A DNA stretch of 64,000 bases from Dromiciops gliroides (GCF_019393635.1 NC_057861.1:55317532-55381531); one strand, 5' to 3'; positions 43,797-55,666 are shown, numbered from the stretch's first letter. Translations and numbers: made by a program. Notes: generated from the letters alone by a model not told the origin.

Positions 43797-45120
43797 ACTA
43801 ATGCATTGTTGGTGGAGTTGTGAACTGATCCAACCATTCTAAAGAGCAATTTGGAACTATGCCAAAGGGCTATCAAACTGTACATAACCTTTGACCCAGT
43901 AATACCACTACTAGGTCTGTATCCCAAAGATATCATAAAAAAGGGAAAAGGACCCACATTTACAAAAATATTTCTAGCAGCTCTCTTTGTGATGGCAAAG
44001 AATTTGAAATTGAGGGGATGCCCATCAATTGGGGAATGGCTGAACAAGTTGTGGTATATGAATATTGTATGGGATAGGTGGACTTGAGTCAGTTCAGATT
44101 TTGAGGATGGAGTCTGGAAAGTACCCAGCCCCCAGTCCCTGTTATTGTTAGATCATTTTGTTCATGTTTTATTCCATAGATTATAATAGAAATCATGTAT
44201 CTTGCCTTACTGAACCTGATGAACCCCGATACCACCCCTTTTCCGCCCTCTTGCCTACATTCCAAACCCCAGTCCTTGTTATAGGTTAGTTATGCTATTG
44301 CTACAATACACCTCCATCCCTTGTTGTATGACCTGGCAGGAGAAGATGTCTCTTGCTAGTGCAGACTCCACCCAGATACTACCTCCCCCTTTGCATTCCT
44401 AAGTCCTAACTCCCCCTGGTACCAGCTCCTGGTACCATCACTCCCTTCTTGCCCTTTGCCCCTCCTTACCCAGGTGGAGCAGTTTGGAGTGGTTTCACCC
44501 CTCTCATGGTTTGACCTTTCCTCCCAGCTCTCAGACATAGTTGAGCATGCATCCATACCCTGATCATGAACTGAACATGTCACCCTGGGCGAGACAGGAT
44601 TGAATGTTAGATTGTGAGCTCACCCTGTGCACGAGGGGACCCCCCCCCTCAAAACTTACATAAAAACCCAACTCATGAGCCCATTACTGCACTCCTCATC
44701 TCTTCCATGAGGTTGCCTGTTCTCATGAGAATGAAATAAACCTGTCTCTGCTTGACTTGGTAGTCTCCTCGAATTATTTGGGTAAACTGAGGCAGTTTGT
44801 CCCAAACAAATATAATGGAATACTATTGTGCTATAAGAAATGATGACCAGGCAGATTTCAGAAAAATCTGGAAAGACTTAAGTGAACTGATGCTGAGTGA
44901 AATGAGTAGAACCAGGAGAACATTGTACACAGAAACAGCAACATTATGTGACAATCAACTGTGATGGTCTTAGCTCTTCTCATGAATACAATGATCCAAA
45001 ACAATTCCAAAGGACTCATGATGGAAAATGCTCTCTACATTCAGAAAAAAGAACTGTGGAATCTGAATGAAGATTGAACCGTATTATTTTTACCTTTTTT
45101 TGTTTCTTTTTTCTTTTTTG
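43797..45120 (+). mobile_element. L1 3' end, split by a solitary LTR
   Basis: CTAATGCATTGTTGGTGGAG at 43799, CCCATCAATTGGGGAATGGC at 44020, and after the LTR AATGGAATACTATTGTGCTA, then GAAAAAAGAACTGTGGAATC at 45045. 5'-truncated. Confidence 0.88.
44066..44808 (+). mobile_element. Solitary LTR of an endogenous retrovirus, 743 bp, perfect 5-bp TSD
   Basis: AATAT at 44061-44065 and 44809-44813 bracket an insert beginning TGTATGGG and ending CCCAAACA (TGT...ACA termini). Removing it restores the L1 reading GTATATGAATATAATGGAAT. A TATA-like CATAAAAA lies at 44659-44666 and AATAAA at 44735-44740, so U3, R and U5 are in plus orientation. No gag, pol or env is present. Confidence 0.88.
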
Positions 45121-45606
45121 AGGTTTTTACCTTTTGTTCTGACTATTTTTTGTTTGTTTGTTCCTTCTTCCAGCCTACTTCTTGACTTAGGACTTGCTCT
45201 CAGCACTTCTGGAGAGGATTGCTGCGATGAGTTTATGCCTTCTTGGGTCCTCCTGCTGTTTTCTTGGGGTAACCTAGGGACTGAGAAATGTTTATTAATG
45301 ATCAAAGATTTGGGGAGATTCCTAGTTCTCCACCTTTTTCTAAAGTCTTCAGCCAGACAGGATTTATGATAGCAGATAGGATTAACCTTCTCCTTAATCT
45401 TTTTTAGTCCCCAGCCAACTTTACAAGGAATTTAATCTAAAGTGGTTGAGCCTATTGTGCTCTACATAGGTTTGGGAAGGTATAAATTCTTTGATTAGAT
45501 TGCCCAAGGCTGGGCAATTTAGAAGTAAATGACATGAAGTTACACCTCCCAACCCCTCATTAGAATAGGTCTACTTCTCATTATAATATTAATTCTCTCT
45601 CATTTA
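45121..45606. other. Spacer, unassigned
   Basis: No element recognised apart from the T-rich L1 tail on the left. Confidence 0.35.
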
Positions 45607-45621
45607 AGAATTGATTGCCAA

Positions 45622-45767
45622 GGCAGCTAGGTGGTGCAGTGGATAGAGCACTGGCCCTGGAGTCAGGAGGACCTGAGTTCAAATGTGACCTCAGACACTT
45701 AACACTTACTAGCTGTGTGAGCCTGGGCAAGTCACTTAACCCCAAATGCCTCACACACACACAAAAA
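45622..45767 (+). mobile_element. SINE, type A
   Basis: AAGAATTGATTGCCA at 45607-45621 and AAGAGTTGATTGCCA at 45768-45782, a TSD with one mismatch. The tail begins with a short CA run. Confidence 0.93.
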
Positions 45768-46317
45768 AAAGAGTTGATTGCCACCCTCAGGAATACCCAC
45801 TCTTCCAAGGGCCCCAGTGTTCACAGACTTTCTGTCTTCCTATACTGACCTGGGCTGGAAGGACGGCTCACGGTGAATTTTTTCTTGTATTTTCTTATGA
45901 AGACTTGGTCTGTTAACACTTTCCAGATCTTTGTGGAGAAAGTATGGTGGCAAAAAAGTAAACTATACTTCTTCCCACTACTCTTAGGGGGATATTTCAC
46001 TACTATTGCTGTAATACCTTAGTGAATACCACTTTCCAAAAGATACTTAACAATGGTTGACTAAATTGAAGACCTTTTCCAAACTCAGTTTCTTGTTTTG
46101 TAAAATGGAGATAATAATAGTACCTTTTTAAAAAATCTTTTATTCTTTTCTCCAACTGCATGTGAAAACAATTTTTAACATTTAAAAGAAGTTCTGAGTT
46201 CCAAAATTTATCCTTTCCTCCCCTGTCCCCTCTCTGAGACAATAAGCAATCTGATATAGGTTATATATGTTCAATCTTGTAAAACATTTCCATATTAGTC
46301 ATTTTGTATAAGAAGAC

Positions 46318-46472
46318 TTGAAGAGAAAGAAAGGGAGGGAAAAAATAAAGGAAAGAAGAGAGAGAATGAAAGAAAGAAGGGAGAAAAAAAGAAGGGAAGA
46401 AGGAAAGAAAGAAGGAAAGAAAAAGAAAGAAACAAAGAAAGATAAGGGAAAGGAAAGGAAAGGAAAGGGGAA
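46318..46472. repeat. Purine-only (GAAA/GGAAAG)n tract
   Basis: About 150 bases with hardly any pyrimidine on the plus strand, from GAAGAGAAAGAAAGGGAGGG to AAGGAAAGGAAAGG. It derives from the L1 3'UTR and could form a triplex. The 87-codon frame it creates is artefactual. Confidence 0.9.
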
Positions 46473-46961
46473 AATAGTGTGCTTTAGTCTATATTCAGGT
46501 AATATCAGTTGTTTCTCTGGAGGCAGAGAACATGTTTCATCATTAGTCCTTTGGGATTTTCTTGGACAATTGTATCACTAAGAACAGTTAAATCATTCAC
46601 AGTTCTTCATTGTACAATATTACTATGTATAATGTTCCCCTGGTTCTGCTCGCTTCATTTTGCATCAGTTCATGTAAGTCTTTCAAGGTTTTTCTGAAAT
46701 CTGTCTGCTTATAATAGCTTATAGCACAATAATATTCCACCACAATCATATTCCACAACTTGTGCAACCATTCCCCATTTGATAGATAGCTCCTCAATTT
46801 CTAATACTTAGCCACCACAAACAAAAGTTGCTTTAAATATTTTTTGTACAAATGGGTCCTTTCCCCTTTAAAACAAAACAAACAAACAAACAAAACCTCT
46901 TTGGAATTTAGACCTTGCAGTGGTATTGCTGGATCAAAGGGTATGCAAGGTTTGGGTTTTT

Positions 46962-47128
46962 TTGTTTTGTTTTGCTTTTTTGTTTTTTGTTTGTTTTTGT
47001 GGGGCAATGAGGGTTAAGTGACTTGCCCAGGGTCACACAGCTAGTGTCAAGTGTCTGAGCCAGATTTGACCTCAGGTCCTCCTGAATCCAGGGCTGGTGC
47101 TTTATACACTGCCCCACCTAGCTGCCCT
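46962..47128 (-). mobile_element. SINE, type C
   Basis: AGCTAGTGTCAAGTGTC is the type C mark in reverse. T-rich tail with TTTG units. Inserted into the long L1. Confidence 0.88.
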
Positions 47129-49017
47129 GTAGGCACAGTTTTGTCACCCTTTGGGCATAGTTCCAAATTGCTATTGAGAATGGTTGGAGATCAGTTCACA
47201 ACTCCACCAACAGTGAATTAGTGACCCAGTTTCACACATCCCCTCCAACATTTATCATTTTCCTTTTTTGTCATATTAACCAATCTTATAGGTGTGGGGT
47301 GGTACCTCAGAGGTTTAATTTTCATTTCTCTAATCATAGTGATTTCGAGCATTTTTTCATATGACTAAAAAAAAGTTTTATTTCTTCATCAGAAAACTAC
47401 CTGTTCATATCCTTTAACCATTTCTCAATTGATAAATTACTTGTATTATAAATTTGACTGTTTTCTATATATTTGATAAATGAGGCCTTTATCAGAGATA
47501 CTTGCTACAAAAATTTCCCCCCAGTGTTCTGCTTTCCTTCTAATTTTGATTGGACTAGTTTTGTATGTGCAAAACCTTTTTAATTTTATATAATCAAAAT
47601 GATCTATTTTACATTTTGTAATGCTTTTTATATCTTGTTGGTGCTAAATTCTTTTCTTATCCATAGATCTAACAGGTAATCTATTCCCTGCTCTCCTAAT
47701 GTGTTTATGGTATCACCCTTTATGTGTAAATCACATACCCATTCTGACCTTATTTTGGTATATGATATGAGATGTTGATCTATATATACCAAGCTTCTGC
47801 CATACTGTTTTCCAGTTTTCATAGCAATTTTCAAATAACAAGGTTTTGTCCCAAAATCTTGAATCTAACTATATTATGACTTAGGTCACAATTATTCATC
47901 TCTATATCATATCTTTTTAATTTTTCAGATTTACCAGGCAATTAAAAAACACTCATCGACTATTCCTATGGAAAACAACAACAATAAAATAATTGGAGTT
48001 ATTTTTGCAAAAAAGCTTGGATCTTTGGGTTTATCAAATACTAGATTGCTATGGTCATAATCTATAATGTATTGTGTACCTAATGTATTCCACTTATCCA
48101 CCACTCTCCACTCTATTTCTTAGCCAGTACTAAATTGTTTTGATAATTACTGCTTTATAATACAGTTGGAGATCTACATTCTTAAAAACTGATTGATTCT
48201 TTGATAGTCTTGATAGTCTTCCAGGTGAATTATTATTTTTCTAGCTTTATAAAATAGGGTTTTTTGGTAGTTTGATTGGCATAGCACTGAATAAAAAGAT
48301 TAATTTAGGTAGAATTATCATTTTTATTATATTGGCCTGGCCTATCTATGAGCAATTAATATTTTTTCCAACTGTTTAGATCTAATTTTATTTGTGTGAA
48401 CAGTGTTTTGTAAATGTATTCATATAGTTCCTGGGTTTATTTTGGCTGCAGACTCCCAAGTATTTTATATTGTCTACAGTTACTTTAAATTGAATTTCTC
48501 TTTCTATCTCTTGCTACTGGGCTTTGATGGTTATAATGATTTATGTGAGTTTATTTTATATCCTGCAACTTTTCTAAAGTTGTTAATTATTTCATCTAGT
48601 TTTTAAAAATTTTATTCTCTAGGATTCTCTAAGTATACCATTATATCTTCCACAAAGAGTACTATTTTTGTTTCTTTATTACCTATTCTAATTCCTTCAA
48701 TTTCTTTTTCTTCTTTTGTTGCTATAGTTATAATTTCCAGTATAACACTGAATAATAGTGGTGATAATGGGCATCCTTGGGTTCTAGTTTATCCCTGTTA
48801 TAGATAATTCTTCCTGATAAATATTACTTATTATTTTAAGGTAAGCTCCATTTATTCCTATGCTCTGTAATGTTTTTAATAGGAATGGGTATTGTATTTT
48901 GTCAAAGGCTTTTTCTGCATCTATTGAAATAATCATATGATTTCTGTTGGTTTTGTTATTGTTATGGCTAATTATCTTGATAGTTTTTTCCTAATATTGA
49001 ATCAGCCCAGCATTCTT

Positions 49018-49169
49018 TTGTGTGTTTTTTTCCAGGGCAGTGAGGATTCAGTGATTTGCCCAGGGTCACATAGTAAGTGTCAGGTGTCTGAGGCTGGATT
49101 TGAACTCAGGTCCTACTGAATCTAGGGGCAGTGCTTTATCCAATGTGCCACCTAACTGCCCACCCCCCC
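49018..49169 (-). mobile_element. SINE, type B
   Basis: TCAGCCCAGCATTCTT at 49002-49017 and 49170-49185, identical TSD. Inserted into L1 ORF2. Confidence 0.92.
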
Positions 49170-49366
49170 TCAGCCCAGCATTCTTGATAAAAATCCCACC
49201 TGGTCGTAGTGTATGATCTTTGTGATATATTGCTGTAATCTCCTTGCTAGTGTTTTATTTTAAATTTTTGAAAAAATATTAAATATAAATATAATTAGTT
49301 TTTAAATATTATTTTGAATATTATTAGTTTTGACTCTTCCTGGTTTGGGTATTAGCGCCACAAGGG

Positions 49367-50118
49367 GCAGCTAGGTGGCTCAGTGGATAGAGCACTGGCC
49401 TTGGAGTCAACAGGATCTGAGTTCAAATCTCACCTGAGATACTTACTAGCTATGTGACTGTGAGGGAAAAATCCATCCTCTTTTCAATAATTCGAGGTGA
49501 CAAAGGCTTTATTTTCTTCTCATGAGAAGGAAGCACCCTAGTGTGCAGCTAGTGGGTGCCCAGAAAGGGGGCTCGAAGGCCCTGTTTTATACCCTAGTTC
49601 CTAACTCGAATGGGCCCTCCCCTTTTTCATCACTGGTGGGGTTACGATCTACGGGTAAAAACTAGCTAATCAGAACGTAGTATTCCCACCCCTCTTCCTT
49701 GTATGGGCACAACTCAGGAGTGGACCTTATACTTCCTTATATGGACACAACTCCGGAGAGGACCTTATTGAGACCAGGGCTCCTTGAACCATGTGACCTT
49801 GCTAACCTGAGGGGGAGGAGGGGATCTGAGACCTTTGTCCTACAAACAGGTCAGGGGGAGTATGATTGACTGTTATATTGACATTGAGAGGAGACAACTA
49901 CCCATTTCTCACAGCGACCCTGGGCAAGTCACTTAACCCCAAGTGCCTCAAACATCTAGGACATCTCCAGTCATCCTCATATATCTTGCCATTGGACCCA
50001 GATGACTCTGGAGGAGAGAGTGAGGTTGGTGACTTTGCAAAGCCGTCTCTTACTTAAATCCAATTCACAGCAAGTCAAGACATCACCCCTGTGTCATAAT
50101 CCTCTTTGAGAATGAAGG
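49367..50118 (+). mobile_element. Long SINE with 3' extension, split by a solitary LTR
   Basis: Head at 49367-49458; body resumes at 49914 with GCGACCCTGGGCAAGTCAC, then GACCCAGATGACTCTGGAGG and TCCTCTTTGAGAATGAAG at the end. Confidence 0.85.
49459..49913 (-). mobile_element. Solitary LTR, antisense, 455 bp, with 5-bp TSD
   Basis: GTGAC at 49454-49458 and GCGAC at 49914-49918 flank an insert with perfect 6-bp inverted ends (TGTGAG...CTCACA). Near its left end, AATAATTCGAGGTGAC and GGCTTTATTTTCTTCTCATG are the complement of the AATAAA-bearing 3' part of the LTR at 44066, so the two are related and this one lies on the minus strand. Confidence 0.85.
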
Positions 50119-50119
50119 C

Positions 50120-50465
50120 GGGGTGAGCACTGCTGGGTGGGGCTGGCCTCTCTGTGCTACACGACTTTGGGCTTGCCTCAAGTATTGCTAGTTTATAGGA
50201 AGGTGGGGCCTCCCTGATGGATTGCCTTGGAGTTCTGGAGTTGGGAGCCATGCTATAGGCCCCCCCCCTGCTCTGAGGCTCCTTGCTGCTGCTCTGGGAC
50301 CAAGCTCTCCTCCCATCCCAGTGAGACAGATCTTTCCTGCTGAGCTGGTAAGCTTCTTTCCCCTTCTCCTCTATCTGAGGCAGTTTCAAGTTGTTTGCAG
50401 GGACAATTGGGAAGGCTCCAGGGAATTCCCTGCCTTAACTCTGCCATCTTGACACCAGAAGTCAA
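50120..50465 (-). repeat. Probable L1 5'UTR fragment
   Basis: GC-rich block ending CTCTGCCATCTTGACACC, the complement of an L1 5' start (AAGATGGCAGAG), with CTGAGGCAGTTTCAAG and TTTCCTGCTGAGCTGG inside. Its exact extent is uncertain. Confidence 0.45.
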
Positions 50466-52037
50466 TGTAGTACCTATTTCATAAGGGTCAGATAAGATAA
50501 TATATGTAAAGCTCTTTGCAAATGCTTAAATCACAATATAAGTGCTAATTATCATCATCAATAATTGATAATCTTGGTGAAAGCACAAAGGTGGGATCTC
50601 AAGCCAATGGCATCAGAGAATCACCTTTAATTTCTCAAGGACGCCCCTAGAATCCTGAGACAGAGATGGAGACTTGCTCTAAGACTCAAGACTCATCCAC
50701 GATATCGGTACTTTGGATAAAAATCCTAAGAGTTTATATGGGCTACATATGTCTGCATGACCTTGGAGTCGTTTAACCCTGTTTGCCTCAGCTGCCTCAT
50801 CCGTAAAATGAACTGGGGAAGGAAACAGTAAACCCAACTCCAACGACTTAACAATGATAAATGTATCCACAGTAAATAGATGATGAATGTAGGGGAATCA
50901 TGTAATAGTAAATATCTTACAATGTGTCAGGCACTGTGCTAAGAGCTTTCTAAATATTATCTCATTTTCTTATCCCTTAGTCAAAGTTTAGATCCTAACC
51001 AATGCTGACTGGAAGAAGAAAAATGTCTGGGCAGCACTGGGAAGTGGAGTAGTTTTTGCTTTTGCAAAATGATTGTCCTTTAATGGCCAATTGTTGGAGT
51101 GCCGTAGCTTTCCAGGGTATGGCTATACAAAGCATGAGAGAAACTCTGCTGAGTTCGCTTAGCTGGTGGCCTGCTTATACCACCACCTGGTGGGCAGGTC
51201 AGTTCTTGCACTCACAAAGTAACACTACTCTGTAGGTTTAGAGCAGCCAACGCTCAGGCCAACGTAGGCCATAATTAAGGGTTAGACAGGGGTCTGCATC
51301 AAGTACACATGCAGGCTAGAGGTGTCACACTACAAAAAATGCATAAAATATCTGGAAATCAATGTGTTGAGACCCATTCATGACTTGTATTTCAGAACAT
51401 TAATTATTACTAGTGGATAATCAATAAAAGGATTGGTTATCTGGCTGTCTCTCGTGAACCAAAGGTTCACAGCTTCTTGACACTTATGTGCCCTTGGAAG
51501 AGTTGGTGTTCCTGACTGGTAACAATCAACTTTGATTGGTTAACAATGAATGAAAAGTGGACATGCTAATGAGGGTCTGGGGGAGGTGACTTTGATCACT
51601 CTTGCTCCCAGATCACCCCCAACCCCACCCACTCCACCCCTCTTCCCCGCTGGAATTCATCTTAGATTGAATTCTAGATTTTCTAGTTGGGTGGTGTCTA
51701 ACACCTAGGATCCAAAAGCATGTTCCCAGTATTTGGGCCATGTCCTTCTGAGATTGAACAACCCACAGGTTTCTGGTTTCTGAATGAAGAAATAGGAAGG
51801 TAAAAGATCTTGGTCCTAATTCAATAATTGATCATTAATATAAAAGAGAAATAATCATTTCTCTCAATACCCAATGGAAGCAGCTGAGCTGCAATGACAG
51901 ATAGGGTGATCACATTAACTGAAGAAATTTACGTCTTTGCAGCCTTGAAGTAGTGTATGACCTGGTTATATGCAGTCCCTGTGTGTGTGCCCCTTTGCAC
52001 AGTTGCCTTTGAGAGAAATAAAATGTGCCCCTCTCAG
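50466..52037. other. Spacer: MIR-like relics and unassigned GC-moderate sequence
   Basis: 50466-50560 (TAAGATAATATATGTAAAGC) and 50750-50830 (TGCCTCAGCTGCCTCATCCG) are MIR-like. 51000-51900 has no repeat I can name, and its open frames have no recognisable product. AGAGAAATAAAATGTGCCCC near 52013 could be an LTR polyadenylation region. Confidence 0.4.
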
Positions 52038-52177
52038 GGACAGCTAGGTGATGCAGGGGATAGAGCACTGGCCCTGGAGTCAGGAGGAACTGAGTTCAAA
52101 TCCAGCCTCAGACACTTGGCACTTACTAGCTGTATGACCTCGGGCAAGTCACTTAACCCCAATTGCCTCACCAAAAA
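52038..52177 (+). mobile_element. SINE, type A
   Basis: AAATGTGCCCCTCTCAG at 52021-52037 and 52178-52194, identical 17-bp TSD. Confidence 0.95.
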
Positions 52178-52429
52178 AAATGTGCCCCTCTCAGATTAGG
52201 TGGGCCACATTGTTCAAGTCCCAGGGGCTTCCTTTCTCCCACTCCCACTTCTCTTCCTTTTTCTGCTGAGCTAGCAGTTACAATTATCTGAAGTCAGATA
52301 GATAGCAGGAGAACCAAGAAAACCCCATCCAATTAGAAGTTGTCCCACAAGGATGATTTCTCCCCAGAATCAGGAAGACTAGCATACTAGCCCAAACTGG
52401 CCCCTCTGTGTCCCCTAGCTTAACCCCAA

Positions 52430-52890
52430 ATTGTACTGTGCTTGCTTAATAAGCCTCATGCATAGTATTTGAAGCACCCCTGGGTGGAGATTTAACATTA
52501 TAATTAGACATGTGTTATATGATCAGGGTGGGGGTACATGTTTAGGAGTTAATATGAAGTAAGAGTGTCTCAAGGAGTGTGCATCCAGAGGGACAACAAA
52601 AGGCCTGCTGCCCCAAGCTCACATCACACAAGGTCCTTGAAAGCATGTGCCCCGAAATAAATGAATGAAGGAAGGAAGGAAGGAATTGATAGCAAAATAA
52701 ATAAATAAATGGACGAATGAATAAATAAATAGATGGATGAATAAATTTAAGAATGGGGAAAAAGAAAGAATGTGTGTGCCCTTTCTTTCACGTATGGTAA
52801 TAAAATGGTCTTTCTGCTTTACACAAGACTGGGAGTCCTGCCTCAGTTTCCCTGTTTCTTACACCCGATCACATACACTTGCCCATTGTC
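52430..52890 (+). mobile_element. Possible LTR 3' part (low confidence)
   Basis: GTAATAAAATGGTCTTTCTG at 52797, followed by CCTCAGTTTCCCTGTTTC and an ACA-ending stretch, resembles the R-U5 end of class I LTRs. The left edge and any TSD are not found. Confidence 0.3.
52655..52750. repeat. Compound (GGAA)n / (AATA)n microsatellite
   Basis: AAGGAAGGAAGGAAGG, then AAATAAATAAATAAAT and GATGGATG units, with point interruptions. Confidence 0.92.
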
Positions 52891-53115
52891 TCAAGCATGG
52901 TTCCCATTTTGGAATCACTCTTTCTAAAGAGGGTCCATATTTGTGTATTCAGTGACCCAGGAGGCCCCCAACAAGGAGTCCTGGGCCCAAACACAGTTGG
53001 GCTCGATCCTGAGTGTTTAAATCCTCTCTCTGGCTCTACTCCAATGCTAGAGTAACTCCAGAAAAATAGTTAAAATGAAATTTAGGTATGAGGTCATATT
53101 TAAAGTCTCCCCCAG

Positions 53116-53262
53116 GGGCAGCTAGGTGGTGCAGTGGATAAAGCACTGACCCCGGAGTCAGGAGGACCTGAGTTCAAATCCAGCCTCAGACACTTGACAC
53201 TTACTAGCTGTGTGACCCTGGGCAAGTCACAACCCCGATTACCTCACCCCCAAAATTTAATT
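53116..53262 (+). mobile_element. SINE, mixed type
   Basis: TTAAAGTCTC before and TTAAAGTCTCACCC after. Combines GGATAAAGC with GGAGTCAGG. Lost TT A in AAGTCACAACCCC. Confidence 0.87.
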
Positions 53263-53581
53263 AATTAAAGTCTCACCCAAATATAGATGACAGAGTTCCC
53301 TCTAGAAAATATACAGTATAGATCTCAGGTATAGGATATTCATTTATTTCCTCTACTACAGAAAGTTATAAGGTGTAAAAGATTCACAGATACCTATAAA
53401 CAAATGTAGAAAATACAAACCATCTCAAATAGCCTATTACACTCATTATATTCCCCCTAAAATGTAAAGACTACTTCATTGGACTGATGAACAGATATAT
53501 CACAATGACCTAGGTCTTACACTGTTTAAGCAATTACAGAATGATTTAGCAATAGTTTTATACCCCTAAGAAGCACACTCT

Positions 53582-53731
53582 TTTTTTTTTTTTTCCTGCA
53601 GGGCAATGGGGGTTAAGTGACTTGCCCAGGGTCACATAGCTAGTAAGTGTCAAGTGTCTGAGGCCGGATTTGAACTCAGGTACTCCTGAATCCAGGGCTG
53701 GTGCTTTATCCACTGTGCCACCTAGCTGCCC
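53582..53731 (-). mobile_element. SINE, type B
   Basis: CCCTAAGAAGCACACTCTT is the TSD, complete on the right (53731-53749) and matched on the left. Confidence 0.94.
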
Positions 53732-53749
53732 CCTAAGAAGCACACTCTT

Positions 53750-54386
53750 GAGGAAATCTCTTGCCACTGTTCAGCCGCTGCCCAAATAGGGAACTCAGGA
53801 ACTCTTGGTCCATGAGGTCACTGCCAAGGCTGTAGCATCCATTTCTTAGGATTACTGTTTGCTGACCTGTGCTAGCATAATTATATATATGCCTATCTGT
53901 ATCTAATGTTAGCCATCTCTAGGGTGGGGAAAAGGTGAAGGAAGAAAAAAAAGTAAAAAAATCTACGTGATACCTTTGTTGTATATTTGGAGGGAATAGC
54001 AAGTTGTACATGGTAGATTTGGTTTCATGTGCAATCATCTTTTTTATTGTATTGTGTTATGGAAATGCTTTGTTTCAGTGAATCAAAAGTAAAATAACTT
54101 TTTAAAAAAAGTAAACAGAATGCGGGAAAGCAGTAGCCAGGGCCTCAAGGTCTAGTCTCATGTCTATACAAGTAAGCACATGTCTTTGCTGCCATGTGCT
54201 TATGCTGCAAGGTACCATTTGGTGCTCTCTCCTTCCCCCTCCTTTCATCCTGTTGCTAGAAGCCCAAGAGAGAGAAAGCATGTACAAAGGGAGAGGGGTC
54301 CAAAAGAGACTGGTGGAGTGATTTCCACAGTTCTTAGAGATCCGGGCAATGTAAGATTCTATGACAAAAGACTGTTCCTCCTGACT
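53750..54386. other. Spacer; L1 3'UTR-like text near 53880-54110
   Basis: TTATATATATGCCTATCTGT and TTGTATTGTGTTATGGAAAT with GAATCAAAAGTAAAATAAC look like a LINE 3'UTR in plus orientation. The rest is unassigned. Confidence 0.4.
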
Positions 54387-54400
54387 CTCAATCATCTTTT

Positions 54401-54546
54401 TTTTTTGGCAGGGCAATGGAGGGGTTAAGTGACTTGCCCAGGGGTCACACAGCTAGTAAGTGTCAAGTGTCTGAAGTACAGATTTGAACTCAGGTCCTTC
54501 TGAATCCAGGGCCCAGTTCTTTATCCACTGTACCATCTAGCTGTCT
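54401..54546 (-). mobile_element. SINE, type B
   Basis: CTCAATCATCTTTT stands on its left (54387-54400) and again directly on its right (54547-54560), where the second insertion begins. Confidence 0.93.
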
Positions 54547-54560
54547 CCTCAATCATCTTT

Positions 54561-54790
54561 TTTTTTTTAATTATAAAAGTATTTTATTATTTTCCAGTTA
54601 CATGTAGAGGTAGTTTTCAACATTTGCTTTTATAAGATTGCTAGTTTCAAAATTTTCTTCCTCCCTCCCCTCCTTCCCCCCCTCCCCAAGACAGCAAGTA
54701 ATCTGATATAGGTTATGTATGTACAATAACATTAAACATTTTTCTGCATTAGTCATGTTATAAGAGAAGAATCAGAGCAAAAAGGAAAAA
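54561..54790 (-). mobile_element. 5'-truncated L1 3'UTR at the same target site
   Basis: TTTCCAGTTACATGTAGAGG and AATCTGATATAGGTTATGTA are the antisense L1 3' end. A third CTCAATCATCTTT follows at about 54793-54805, closing a double insertion. Confidence 0.88.
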
Positions 54791-55127
54791 TCCTCAATCA
54801 TCTTTGGTGAACACTGTAGTCACTGAGGACCCATCAGTAGTTTTCCTTTATCACCTCAGCAAGGCCCATGTCCCTCAGCAAAGAATCAGAGAACATGTCT
54901 AGCTCTGAGGGAGGTCCAACAAATCAGGGGGTTCCCCTGGTTATCATCCTTGCTCCATTAATAAGTAAATTAGCTCAATGTTTATGGGTAGAATAGCTTC
55001 TTGTTGAGAGGCAGCAGGGTGTAGGGCATAGGAAACCAGCTTTAAGGTCATGAGGATCTGTTCATGACCTCCCTGATTGTGAAACCCTGGGCAAATCACT
55101 TAACATTTAAAAGGCTGGAACAACATT

Positions 55128-55666
55128 CTTTTTTTCTCTCTCCCCATTTTGTATAAGAAAACCTGAATAAAAGAAAAAAAATGAAAGTGAAAAATAGCAT
55201 GCTTCAGTCTGTGTTCCATCAATATCTATGTTTCATCAATATAATCCTTTGGGATTATCTTGGATCATTGTGTCGTTGGGAATAGTTAAGTCTTTTACAG
55301 TTCTTCATCAAAAATTTTGATGTCTCTGTGCACAATGTTCTCTTGGTTCTGCTTTTTTCACTATACATCAGTTCGTACAAATCTTTCCAGGCCTTTCTGA
55401 AGTCCTGCTTGTTATTTCTTATAGCATGATAATATTCCATCACCATCATAATACCACAGCTTGTTTAGCCATTCCCCAATTGACAGGCATTCTTTTGATT
55501 TTCAATTCTTAGTCACCACAAAAAGAGCTGTTATAAATATTTGTGTACAGATAGGTCATTTTCTCTTTTGGGGGATGTCTGGGATATAAGCCTAGCAGTG
55601 GTATTGGTGGATCAAAGGATATGCACAGTTCTATAGCCCTTTGGGCATAGTTCCAAATTGCTCCTA
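55128..55666 (-). mobile_element. 5'-truncated L1 3' end with TSD
   Basis: GAACAACATT occurs at 55118-55127 and 55667-55676. Between them is the complement of L1 from TTTTGTATAAGAAAACCTGA to GGGCATAGTTCCAAATTGCT. Confidence 0.9.

Larger units (their letters stand above)
46130..49335 (-). mobile_element. Long L1 fragment (3'UTR and much of ORF2), split by two SINEs
   Basis: Complement of L1 from the 3'UTR (CAACTGCATGTGAAAACAAT at 46154) through CCACAACTTGTGCAACCATT and CATTTCTCAATTGATAAATT up to the reverse transcriptase region (GTCAAAGGCTTTTTCTGCAT at 48900 is the complement of the AFDKIQ part). It is the longest LINE in the window. Stops and frameshifts throughout, so inactive. Confidence 0.88.

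Noticed and set aside
43490-44065. Head-to-head L1 pieces as one twin-primed insertion
   Set aside because: The inverted left piece covers the same part of the L1 consensus as the right piece and is more diverged, so they are two separate insertions.
46318-46581. 87-codon Lys/Glu/Arg frame
   Set aside because: Translation of a purine microsatellite.
51092-51345. Possible TGTTGGAG...GTCACA-bounded LTR
   Set aside because: No duplication of the flanks and no polyadenylation signal; the termini could be chance.
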